Assembly: GCA_015661095.1 (NCBI GenBank)
Contig: JACVQI010000097.1
Coordinates: 1 to 11,820, forward strand
Source: Gammaproteobacteria bacterium
GTDB lineage: Bacteria > Pseudomonadota > Gammaproteobacteria > Eutrophobiales > Eutrophobiaceae
Direction of reading: 5' to 3'
DNA: 11,820 nucleotides
Part shown: one piece after another, positions 1 through 6,253 of the stretch
Position numbering within the stretch: the first letter of the stretch is position 1
Layout: each line of letters begins with the position of its first letter
Translations under genes and position numbers: made by a program
Notes under the pieces: generated by a model
The model's input: the letters and a program-made list of their open reading frames with translations, nothing else
Databases searched by the model: none
Told to the model about the DNA's origin: nothing

Positions 1-110
1 ACTATCGCCGCCGCGGCCGCGCCGACGGCAACCTGGCCCAGAAAGTCGCGGCGCGATGTCCGCTGCTCTTGCCCGTTGGTGTTCTTCTTCACCTGCTGTT
101 TGTCGCTCAT
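1..110 (-). CDS. N-terminus of a Tat-exported protein (partial)
   Basis: This is the first 36 codons of a gene that continues beyond the left edge. The ATG is at 108-110, preceded on the minus strand by a strong GGGGGGAG ribosome binding site about 6 bases away. The short hydrophilic leader contains TSRRDFLGQ, which fits the twin-arginine consensus (S/T-R-R-x-F-L). It is followed by an alanine-rich hydrophobic stretch (VAVGAAAAAI-like). The protein should therefore be exported folded across the inner membrane by the Tat system, usually with a bound cofactor such as Fe-S, molybdopterin or copper. The mature part is missing, so the function cannot be named; a Rieske-type or other redox subunit would be typical but is only a guess. 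It lies 97 bases downstream of the TauE/SafE-like gene, a gap long enough for its own promoter, and a TAGAAT -10-like box (plus-strand 164-169) occurs there. Confidence 0.75.
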   Translation of the reverse strand, partial: MSDKQQVKKNTNGQEQRTSRRDFLGQVAVGAAAAAI

Positions 111-206
111 AGCTTACTCCCCCCTATACAAACACAATGGTTGGAAAGATTCCGGTTAATCTGATTCTAGTCCAGATTTTAAAAGAATTTGCCCTGCCTC
201 GGATTT

Positions 207-926
207 TTAATGGACATGTTGAATTTCAGGTGTGGTGGCATGTGTGTGATGGTCAGGCTGGAGCCAGGGGGAAAGCAGACCGAAACAGATGATGATGAGG
301 GCGAAGACCTTTCTGATATTGGCCCGGGTTGCCAATTGTTGCAGGGAACTGCTGAATAAGCCGGCGGTGATCATGCCGGGCAGTGTGCCCAGGCCGAGGC
401 AGAGCATGGTCAAGGTCCCGGCAACGGGGTCGACACTGGTGGCGGACCACAGCAGGACGGAATAGACCAGCCCGCAGGGCAGCCAGCCCCAGATGCATCC
501 CAACAGCAGCGCTTTATAGGGCGTATCCACCGGCAGAAAATATCCGCCGATGGGCCTGATGATTTGCCAGAGTGTGAGACCGATGCCTTCCAGCCGACGC
601 AGCGCGCCTGTCCATCCGCCGATATGCAGGCCCAGCAGCACCAGCAGCAATCCGGCCAGGCCCCGCAAGACATAATGACCGAAATCGTCGTCGATCAGAT
701 TCAGCAGGACCTGACCGAAGAACCCGGCCAGGGCGCCGGCCAGGCTGTAACTGAGGACCCTGCCGAAGTTGTAGCAACTGACAAGCAAGGCGAAGCGCCG
801 CTTGTTGAGTCTGATAGTCTCTGGTAACCCCAGGCTCAGGGCGGTGATGATCCCGCCGCACATGCCCAGGCAGTGGACCGTACTGAACAAGCCCAGAGTA
901 AAGGCAGCGATCAGGTTAAGTGTCAT
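207..926 (-). CDS. TauE/SafE-family (UreH-like) membrane transporter
   Basis: A 239-residue polytopic inner-membrane protein of the sulfite exporter TauE/SafE superfamily, in the branch with an N-terminal HCLGMCGG motif (residues 18-25) and a second WLPCGLVY motif near residue 150. Proteins of this branch often sit beside cytochrome oxidase or metal-homeostasis genes, so the substrate may be a metal ion rather than sulfite; that is family knowledge plus inference. About six hydrophobic segments are visible. The C-terminal tail is histidine-rich (His 226, 227, 229, 237 and 239), which would suit metal binding. The chosen ATG gives the usual N-terminus of the family (a hydrophobic helix leading straight into HCLGMCGG), although no clear Shine-Dalgarno precedes it. 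It is the last gene of the pdxJ-VanZ-NfeD group, 57 bases after the NfeD-like gene. Confidence 0.85.
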   Translation of the reverse strand: MTLNLIAAFTLGLFSTVHCLGMCGGIITALSLGLPETIRLNKRRFALLVSCYNFGRVLSYSLAGALAGFFGQVLLNLIDDDFGHYVLRGLAGLLLVLLGLHIGGWTGALRRLEGIGLTLWQIIRPIGGYFLPVDTPYKALLLGCIWGWLPCGLVYSVLLWSATSVDPVAGTLTMLCLGLGTLPGMITAGLFSSSLQQLATRANIRKVFALIIICFGLLSPWLQPDHHTHATTPEIQHVH

Positions 927-983
927 GAAGAGGTATGGAACCGGGAAGTCACGGCTGGCGGTACCGGATTGGTAGCAGTGAGA

Positions 984-1373
984 TTAACATTTTTTCACCA
1001 TGAAGGTCATGCCGGTGCGATCGATAATGCGGACCTGATCACCGCTACGCAAGTCCGGCTCGAAGGAGCTGGCCTGCCAGTGCTCGCCATGGATTTCTAT
1101 CTTGCCGGAATATAGTCCGCTCGCCGCGGGCTGGAATCCTTCCTGCACATGGGCGGTCTCGCCGACCAGTTCATTGCGGTGGTGCAATTTGGCATCCGGG
1201 GCGGCATTACGGTGTTCATTATCGATCACGATCAGGATATCGGAGGCGATGGTAATCAGGATGGCTATACCGAATTTGACAGTGAAGGATAATTCCGTGG
1301 TGAGGGCCAGGACGATAAACGCCGTTATAAAAATGACGACGCCCAGGAGCAGGTAAAGATTATCCCTGCTCAT
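984..1373 (-). CDS. short NfeD-like membrane protein
   Basis: A 129-residue protein with two N-terminal transmembrane segments (about residues 6-26 and 31-50), a short charged linker, and a C-terminal OB-fold-like domain (about 69-126). The domain has the spaced glycines and the G-x-H-W-x-A-S pattern of the NfeD C-terminal domain (GETAHV, SGKIEIHGEHWQASS, SGDQVRIIDRTGMTFMV). It lacks the ClpP-like protease half of long NfeD proteins, so it belongs to the short class that usually works with an SPFH/stomatin-type membrane partner in membrane-domain quality control. No stomatin gene is visible here, so the partner must be elsewhere or absent. Its ATG overlaps the end of the VanZ-like gene by 14 bases and has no good ribosome binding site of its own, which suggests translational coupling. 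Confidence 0.8.
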   Translation of the reverse strand: MSRDNLYLLLGVVIFITAFIVLALTTELSFTVKFGIAILITIASDILIVIDNEHRNAAPDAKLHHRNELVGETAHVQEGFQPAASGLYSGKIEIHGEHWQASSFEPDLRSGDQVRIIDRTGMTFMVKKC

Positions 1374-1761
1374 CGCTGTGGTTGTTGTGGATCGGCGATG
1401 TTGCTACCCTGGCATGGTAGCGTTGGTACAGCAGCCAGAGGATGGAGCCAGTACACAATCCAGCCAGATTGGCCAGGATATCCAGCAGCGAAAAAGTCCG
1501 GTAGGGCAGAAAATATTGGATGATTTCTATCAAAATGGAATAGGCCAATAAGCCTGTGAACCACAGGGCCGGGTGTTGATCATGGGCAATTCGGGACGAG
1601 ATCAGGAGGATGGTGTAGCCGACCCAGTGCAGGATCAGATCGCTGCCGGCGATATTCAGTTCCGGGCCGCCGCGAGCCACGCCGAAATAAGTCACCAGCG
1701 CCAGCAGACCATAAAACTGCAACACTTGCGACCGCTGTTTCAGGCTAGCCGGTGCTGGCAT
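1360..1761 (-). CDS. VanZ-like membrane protein
   Basis: A 133-residue small integral membrane protein with about four transmembrane helices. It carries VanZ-family signatures: a histidine in the second helix (DLILHWVGY), the IEIIQYFLPYRTFSLLD segment and LANLAGLCTGS, with the conserved acidic residue and Asn-x-x-Gly. The family is named after a teicoplanin-resistance protein, but most members, like this one, are stand-alone proteins of unknown function. I chose the ATG at 1759-1761, which gives MPAPASLKQ. A longer reading from 1821 would add 20 hydrophilic residues lying wholly inside pdxJ and unlike the family. With this start it overlaps the end of pdxJ by 17 bases and the start of the NfeD-like gene by 14, so it is the middle of a tightly packed operon. 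No strong Shine-Dalgarno is seen. Confidence 0.8.
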   Translation of the reverse strand: MPAPASLKQRSQVLQFYGLLALVTYFGVARGGPELNIAGSDLILHWVGYTILLISSRIAHDQHPALWFTGLLAYSILIEIIQYFLPYRTFSLLDILANLAGLCTGSILWLLYQRYHARVATSPIHNNHSDEQG

Positions 1762-2485
1762 CGCCGATGATTTGCAGATATTTCCCGATGACCTTGGCGT
1801 AGCCGTAATCCAGCGCCTCAACGGTCAGCGCATGCCCGATGGAAACTTCCAGTATGCCCGGTATGCCGAGAAACCGTCCCAGGTTGTCCAGATTGAGATC
1901 GTGGCCGGCATTGACGCCTAACCCAGATTGTTGCGCGTGGACGGCGGCGCGACGGTATCGATCGAGCACCGTTGCTTCCTGATCGCCACCGAAGGCCGCG
2001 GCATAAGCTTCCGTATACAATTCAATCCGGTCGGTATGGATCGCCGCGGCGAGGCCTATCTGTGCAGGATCGGGATCAAGAAACAGGCTGGAACGGATCC
2101 CGGCCTGGCGGAGTTTGCTTATCTTGGCACCGACAAACTCCCGTCCCTCCCTTAAGTCCCAGCCATGATCCGAGGTCAGTTGCTTGGGCGCATCGGGCAC
2201 CAGTGTGACCTGGTCGGGTCGGTGTTTAAGGACGATTTCCATGAAGGTGTCGTCGGGGTAGCCTTCGATATTCAGTTCGGCTTGCGGATATGAGGTCAGC
2301 AGTTCCGACAAATCCCGCACATCGCCATAAGTTGCATGGCGCTGATCCGGTCGCGGGTGGATGGTAATACCATGGGCGCCGGCGGCCAGCGCCTTTTTCG
2401 CGAATTCGATTAGATTGGGATAGTCATGTCCGCGAGAATTTCTCAGCAGGGCGATTTTATTGAGATTAACACTCAGCCTGGACAT
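1745..2485 (-). CDS. pdxJ: pyridoxine 5'-phosphate synthase
   Basis: PdxJ, a cytosolic TIM-barrel enzyme that condenses 1-deoxy-D-xylulose 5-phosphate with 3-amino-2-oxopropyl phosphate to pyridoxine 5'-phosphate, the last step of DXP-dependent vitamin B6 synthesis. Its 246 residues match the usual length. Visible motifs are SVNLNKIALLRNSRG (5-19), GITIHPRPDQRH (39-50, His43), ELNIEGYP (70-77, with Glu70), QVTLVPDAP (92-100), TSDHGWD (104-110) and VNAGHDLNLDNL (191-202, His195). The catalytic His/Glu/His positions are kept. The N-x-N-K-I-A and HPRPDxRH wording is that of the PdxJ type common in Bacteroidota rather than the E. coli type (N-I-D-H-I-A, H-L-R-E-D-R-R-H). It heads the operon; an AGGTTA sequence lies about 10 bases before the ATG. 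It is not in the rnc-era-recO-pdxJ setting of enterics. Confidence 0.95.
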   Translation of the reverse strand: MSRLSVNLNKIALLRNSRGHDYPNLIEFAKKALAAGAHGITIHPRPDQRHATYGDVRDLSELLTSYPQAELNIEGYPDDTFMEIVLKHRPDQVTLVPDAPKQLTSDHGWDLREGREFVGAKISKLRQAGIRSSLFLDPDPAQIGLAAAIHTDRIELYTEAYAAAFGGDQEATVLDRYRRAAVHAQQSGLGVNAGHDLNLDNLGRFLGIPGILEVSIGHALTVEALDYGYAKVIGKYLQIIGDASTG

Positions 2486-2545
2486 TAAAATCTAACCTAA
2501 AATAGCTGTGCTATATGGATGTTCGTGATACTGCTACACACGCTC

Positions 2546-2638
2546 CGTCATACCGGCATCTAGTAATATTTTATGTACCCCCATCCTACCTTCCCCCTGG
2601 AAGGGGGAAGGGGATACCGGATCTAGCTCGGAATGACG
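2546..2638. repeat. 93-bp nested inverted-repeat element
   Basis: The element is bounded by an imperfect inverted repeat: CGTCATACCGGCATCTAG at the left, and a right end that reads CGTCATTCCGAGCTAG on the opposite strand. Between them sits a strong hairpin, CCTTCCCCCT-GGA-AGGGGGAAGG (2589-2611), a 10-bp stem with a 3-base loop. The CGTCATTCCGG type of end and the C/T-rich hairpin both resemble short dispersed repeats that are frequent in proteobacterial genomes; that comparison is from memory. It lies in the 203-bp gap between the receptor stop codon and the pdxJ start. There is no T-tract after the hairpin on either strand, so it is not a classical intrinsic terminator, though it could still stabilise or end the receptor transcript. 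Confidence 0.6.
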
Positions 2639-2688
2639 AGAATATTGCATGATAAATAGTAGCGGTAATAGGAACACTTGTTCAGATT

Positions 2689-4755
2689 CTATTCAAAACG
2701 ATAACGGATACTGAGGCCGGCATAGACATTGAAATTCGGGGCCGGCTCGTAAAAGCGGTTGACGGGATCGTTAATGCGGATGTTGGTATTATAGCTTTCA
2801 TCGGTGATGTTATTCAGGCCGACAAAAGGTGAAATATTCCACTTGCCCCATTCGCCTTTGTAGCCGGCCCGGACATTGGAAACCGTGGAATCGTCATCGA
2901 TTCTGGTGTTGGCATCGTTGGCAAAGATTTCATCTGTCCACAACAGGTCCCAGACCACGTAAAAGCCTGATGGATGCTGGTAATTCAATTCCGCGTAGGC
3001 CTGGTGTGGCGGCAATCCCGGTATGGCGTTACCGTCAAACACGCCCGCGGTCGTGGAGTAATCGTCATATTCAAAATCGGAATAGGTATAGTTCGCTGAA
3101 ACCGTCAGATGTTGTATGGGCATGAAGGCAATGGCTGCTTCCAGCCCCTGCCGTGTGGACTGGCCGGCATTACGGAAAAAATCCCGGCCGGGAAAAGCCG
3201 GCAAGCCGAAGCGGATCAGTTCATCTTCCACATCGATATGAAACAACGCCAGTTCATAACTGAGTGAATTCGGCAACTGACCTTTCGCGCCCACTTCGTA
3301 ATTGGTCGCCAGTTGCGGCAGCAGATCCGGATTAAAGCCGCCGGACCCGTTCGGATTGGCCAGTTCCGTGGTGGTCGGCGTTTCAAAGGAAGTGGAATAT
3401 TTGGCATAGAGGTTTAAGTAATCCATGGGTTGCCAGAGCAATGCCACCATGGGATTGAAATTATCGAAACTCAGCACACCTGAATCATCGCCGTTGCTCA
3501 TAAATTTATCCGCAACATCGAAATCCACTTCATCATAGCGGACGCTGAAGGAGAGTACCACCTGGTCGGATAACTGCAGATCATCCTGCAGAAAAGCACC
3601 GAGACTGTCGACGCTTTCAATCTGGTCGAAGGTCAGGGCGCCGACGATACCGAGGTTATTCATATAGCGCTGGCGGTCATCTTCCTGGGCATTGGCATCA
3701 AACCCGAGTACCAGATCGTTCGCATGACCGAACAAATCACCGTCATAAGTGTAGGTCAGACCACCGCCGACGAAAAACCGGTCGAACTGGACGTTGCCGC
3801 CGTTGGCGAATGCCAGGCGGTTTTCAAAATTGCGCCAGACATAGTAATTGTTGAGTCTGATTTCATGATGGGAGGCAATTTCCTTACGGTATACGAAACC
3901 GGCGGACTGCTGGGTAATGTCTTCACCGGCGTCGAAAATGACATTGCTGACCCTTGCCATCTTCGGTTTAGTGGCCGCCTCGAGTGCCGTTAAGCCGCCC
4001 GCATCGTCCGCTACTGGAGTATTGGAGATATTGATGATGGTGGTGAAATCCGAAGTTTCATCGAAATTGTATTTCAGTCTGGTATTCAATGAGAAATTTT
4101 TAGTGTGGCTTTGCTCACGGTAGCCTTCATAATCCAGTCGCGACAGATTGACGAGGTAATTGAGGGATTCATATTGCCCGCCGGCCTTCAATTGATATTT
4201 CTGAAAATCGTCCTGACCCCCGGCATACTGTGCCTCAATGAACGGAATTTCCGGCCCGTCTTCCGTGTAGATGCTGATCACGCCGCCAGCGGCTGAGCCG
4301 TACAACGAGGAACTGGGGCCGCGTATCACCTCGATACGGTCGATCGAACCGATGTCAATGCTGTCTACGCCGCTTTGGCCGTCAGGTAAGGTTGCCGGTA
4401 TGCCGTCGACGAACATCCTGATACCACGGATGCCGAACGTCGCCCTGGAACCGAAGCCGCGTATGGCAATGCGTAAATCCTGGGCATAGTTGTAACGGTC
4501 CTGCATGAAGACGCCGGGGACCTTGACCAGCGATTCGTCCAGCCCCAGTTGCTGTCTGCCGGTCTGAATATCATCCCTGGTGACGACCGAAACTGCCGAC
4601 GGAGTATCGTAAATGGATTTTTCGATTCGGGTCGAATAGACAATGATTTCCTCCAGCTCCTCCTCCACTGCCGCCATCAGGTTCGTGGCCTGGATTATCA
4701 GAAGCGCTGAAAAAAATTGCAGACAAAAGCGTCGCCCTTGTTTCCCGATAGTCAT
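2689..4755 (-). CDS. TonB-dependent outer-membrane receptor
   Basis: A 688-residue outer-membrane beta-barrel receptor that takes up a ligand using TonB/ExbBD energy. From the chosen start it has a signal peptide (basic GKQGRR, then a hydrophobic core ending near LMAA), a TonB box (EEIIVYSTR) and a plug domain (roughly residues 35-160). The plug includes IRGFGSRATFGIRGIRMFV, DGQSGVDSIDIGSIDRIEVI and RGPSSSLYGSAAGGVISIYT; the barrel fills the rest. The last strand ends ...RYRF plus one extra Glu, whereas most receptors end on the aromatic residue. The start is the ATG at 4753-4755, six bases after a GGAG box. A longer frame to 4806 exists, but its first residues come from the inserted repeat 4776-4920. 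The ligand (siderophore, heme, vitamin or other) cannot be told; no Fur box or transport partners are nearby. Confidence 0.93.
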   Translation of the reverse strand: MTIGKQGRRFCLQFFSALLIIQATNLMAAVEEELEEIIVYSTRIEKSIYDTPSAVSVVTRDDIQTGRQQLGLDESLVKVPGVFMQDRYNYAQDLRIAIRGFGSRATFGIRGIRMFVDGIPATLPDGQSGVDSIDIGSIDRIEVIRGPSSSLYGSAAGGVISIYTEDGPEIPFIEAQYAGGQDDFQKYQLKAGGQYESLNYLVNLSRLDYEGYREQSHTKNFSLNTRLKYNFDETSDFTTIINISNTPVADDAGGLTALEAATKPKMARVSNVIFDAGEDITQQSAGFVYRKEIASHHEIRLNNYYVWRNFENRLAFANGGNVQFDRFFVGGGLTYTYDGDLFGHANDLVLGFDANAQEDDRQRYMNNLGIVGALTFDQIESVDSLGAFLQDDLQLSDQVVLSFSVRYDEVDFDVADKFMSNGDDSGVLSFDNFNPMVALLWQPMDYLNLYAKYSTSFETPTTTELANPNGSGGFNPDLLPQLATNYEVGAKGQLPNSLSYELALFHIDVEDELIRFGLPAFPGRDFFRNAGQSTRQGLEAAIAFMPIQHLTVSANYTYSDFEYDDYSTTAGVFDGNAIPGLPPHQAYAELNYQHPSGFYVVWDLLWTDEIFANDANTRIDDDSTVSNVRAGYKGEWGKWNISPFVGLNNITDESYNTNIRINDPVNRFYEPAPNFNVYAGLSIRYRFE

Positions 4756-4761
4756 AACCAT

Positions 4762-4765
4762 CTCC
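4762..4765 (-). promoter_or_regulatory. ribosome binding site of the TonB receptor
   Basis: On the minus strand GGAG is followed by ATGGTT and then the ATG at 4753-4755, an ideal 6-base spacing. It decides the receptor start in favour of 4755 over the upstream ATGs at 4761 (overlapping the box) and 4806 (inside the MITE-like element, no good box). Confidence 0.65.
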
Positions 4766-4775
4766 GACTGCGTAA

Positions 4776-4920
4776 TAGAACCTATCTCAAAATTGCTCTT
4801 TTTCATTGATGCTTCGTTCTCGTCTTTCTCAAATGCTCATTTATTATCATATAAACTCCGCTTTTCGAAAGACTCGTGCCTCGCCTGAACGAAAAATTTC
4901 TAATATTGAGATAGGTTCTA
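4776..4920. mobile_element. 145-bp MITE-like element upstream of the TonB receptor
   Basis: Two copies of TAGAACCTATCTCAA in opposite orientation, 4776-4790 and 4906-4920, match perfectly over 15 bases. They match over 18 of 19 with the next four bases (AATT versus TATT read inward). A weaker inward similarity continues for about 15 more bases (TTTTTC-x-TT...GC on both sides, one gap). The interior has no coding capacity. If the outermost TA at each end is the target duplication, the inverted repeat proper begins GAACCTATCTCAA, as in elements that insert at TA. The interior is AT-rich and carries a GATAAT -10-like box on the minus strand, so it might drive the receptor. The source transposase family was not identified. 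Confidence 0.65.
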
Positions 4921-5075
4921 GTTGTTTTTATCATTGCATAGAAGGTGTGAGCAGAGTTCAATCCAGTCCCGCTTATCACGGATTAAAATGAAAATATTTT
5001 CGGGACAACCCATTTCATCCCTTCGTTTATATTAATTTTCTAAGGCTCTATATTCTATTTGAAAAGTATTGCTTT

Positions 5076-5104
5076 ATCTAACCTTAATCGGTAAAAGCTG
5101 TCAC
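5076..5104 (-). promoter_or_regulatory. candidate sigma-70 promoter for the TonB receptor
   Basis: On the minus strand GTGACA (5104-5099) and TTAGAT (5081-5076) are separated by 17 bases. Each box has two or fewer differences from consensus. It points toward the receptor gene; the transcript would cross the MITE-like element, giving a leader of about 300 bases. This is seen by eye only. Confidence 0.3.
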
Positions 5105-5173
5105 CTTTTTGGGTTATTTTTCATCGACCTGGAGTTGTTACAGTAGGCTTGCATCAGGGAAGAGGCGGAGGCA

Positions 5174-5252
5174 GTCCCAGGAAGGGACGATATTGAAGTA
5201 TATACAACAATATAAGGTAGTCACGGACGGGGTTATTGCCAGGGACGGCAAT
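5174..5252 (+). ncRNA. candidate structured RNA with GGA-loop hairpins
   Basis: Three hairpins follow each other. The first is GTCCC-AGGAA-GGGAC (5174-5188). The second is ATATTG-AA-GTATATAC-AA-CAATAT (5190-5213), a 24-base palindrome interrupted only by two AA pairs. The third is ATTGCC-AGGGAC-GGCAAT (5235-5252). Read on the plus strand, the first and third put GGA in the loop next to a stem, as in CsrA/RsmA binding sites of CsrB/RsmY-type RNAs. Further GGA triplets (GAGGCGGAGG at 5162-5171, ACGGACGG at 5223-5230) lie between or before them. After the last hairpin comes CCTTTATTCATT, only a weak terminator tail. No convincing plus-strand promoter was found. The region also forms the 3' flank of the hpnA-like gene, so it could instead be a transcript end or protein-binding site. 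Confidence 0.25.
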
Positions 5253-5269
5253 CCTTTATTCATTCCACT

Positions 5270-6253
5270 TTAATAAGCATTCTCCCGGAACCACTCGATG
5301 GCATCTACCAGCCCTGCATGCGCGGGCCTGGCGCTATATCCCAGTTTCTTTCTGGCCTTCTCGCTGGAAAAATACATTTTTTTCTTCGCCATCCTGACGC
5401 CGTCAACCGTGGCCCTGGGTTCCTGCCCGGAAACAGCGGCCCAGCGCTCCATGCACCAGGCAATGGGCAGAACCAGATTATGGGGCAGTCGGATCGTCGG
5501 TGGTGACAAATGGGCGATACTGCAGATCTCCTCGATTATTAATTTCAGGGTCATGTTCTCGCCGCCCAGGATGTAGCGTTCCCCGATTTCTCCCTTTTCA
5601 TAGGCCAGCAGATGGCCGCTGGCGACATCATCGACGTGGACGATATTCAAACCCGTATCGACATAGGCCGGCATACGTCGGTTCAGAGTGTCGACGATGA
5701 GCCTGCCGGTGGGAGTGGGCTTGATGTCTCTGGGTCCCACCGGTGTTGAGGGATTGACAATAGTGACCGGCAGTTGTTCGTCGGTGACCAATCGCAATAC
5801 CGTCTGCTCAGCCGTATATTTGGAACGTTTGTAATGACCGACGATGTTATCCGGTATAACCGGCGTCTCTTCGTTGGCGGGGCTGCCGTCCGCCGTCAGG
5901 CCGAGGGCCGCGACGCTACTGGTGTAGATTATCTTTTCAGCGCCGGCGTCGGCGGCGAGACGGAGTAGATTAGTTGTGCCCTCGACGTTAATTTTGTACA
6001 TGGTGGTGGGGTCCGGTATCCACAGGCGGTAGTCGGCGGCGACGTGAAACAGCGCCTTACAGCCTGCTACGGCCCGCTGCAGCGAGGCCGGATCGGTCAG
6101 GTCGCCTTCGACTATTTCCACGACCAGACCGTGCAGATTACGACGATCACTATTTCTGCGCACCAGGGCACGTACGTCATGACCGGCCGCGATCAGTTTA
6201 CGCAGCACAGCGGAGCCGACGAATCCACTGGCGCCGGTGATCAGCGTTTTCAT
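5270..6253 (-). CDS. hpnA: HpnA-like NAD(P)-dependent sugar epimerase/reductase
   Basis: A 327-residue extended short-chain dehydrogenase (NAD-dependent epimerase/dehydratase family), closest by its wording to HpnA, the 'hopanoid-associated sugar epimerase'. The nucleotide fold starts at once with TGASGFVG (GxxGxxG, residues 7-13). The active site shows YTSS (110-113) and Tyr141-x-x-x-Lys145 (YKRSK). NPSTPVGPRDIKPTPTGR (167-184) and the VHVDDVASGHLLAYEKGEIGER region are also HpnA-like. Its exact reaction is unknown even in hopanoid clusters. I chose the ATG at 6251-6253: it begins directly with MKTLITGASG and overlaps the stop of the preceding CDP-alcohol phosphatidyltransferase as ATGA, a sign of translational coupling. 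A reading from 6298 would add 15 unrelated residues. It is the last gene of the lipid operon. Confidence 0.85.
   Translation of the reverse strand: MKTLITGASGFVGSAVLRKLIAAGHDVRALVRRNSDRRNLHGLVVEIVEGDLTDPASLQRAVAGCKALFHVAADYRLWIPDPTTMYKINVEGTTNLLRLAADAGAEKIIYTSSVAALGLTADGSPANEETPVIPDNIVGHYKRSKYTAEQTVLRLVTDEQLPVTIVNPSTPVGPRDIKPTPTGRLIVDTLNRRMPAYVDTGLNIVHVDDVASGHLLAYEKGEIGERYILGGENMTLKLIIEEICSIAHLSPPTIRLPHNLVLPIAWCMERWAAVSGQEPRATVDGVRMAKKKMYFSSEKARKKLGYSARPAHAGLVDAIEWFRENAY

Larger units (their letters stand above)
4921..5269. other. AT-rich intergenic region between hpnA-like gene and MITE
   Basis: About 350 bases without a credible gene; all frames are broken by stops. The left two-thirds is markedly AT-rich. 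It holds a perfect 12-bp palindrome GAAAATATTTTC (4990-5001), a possible minus-strand promoter (5076-5104) and, at the right, a run of three hairpins (5174-5252) described separately. No tRNA or known riboswitch shape was recognised. Confidence 0.7.

Noticed and set aside
1762..1821. Longer start of the VanZ-like protein
   Set aside because: The extra 20 residues are entirely within pdxJ, hydrophilic, and unlike the family N-terminus.
4756..4806. 17 extra N-terminal residues of the TonB receptor
   Set aside because: They are mostly encoded by the inserted inverted-repeat element, precede a good signal peptide, and lack a ribosome binding site; the GGAG box supports the start at 4755.
4840..4860. 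Possible Fur box upstream of the TonB receptor
   Set aside because: One half (TGATAAT on the minus strand) fits but the other half does not, and it sits inside the MITE-like element.
4990..5001. Perfect 12-bp palindrome GAAAATATTTTC
   Set aside because: In an AT-rich region such a palindrome is easily found by chance, and no second copy was seen in the window.
5235..5252. Intrinsic terminator of the lipid operon
   Set aside because: The hairpin is 18 bases past the hpnA-like stop, but on the minus strand no T-tract follows it.
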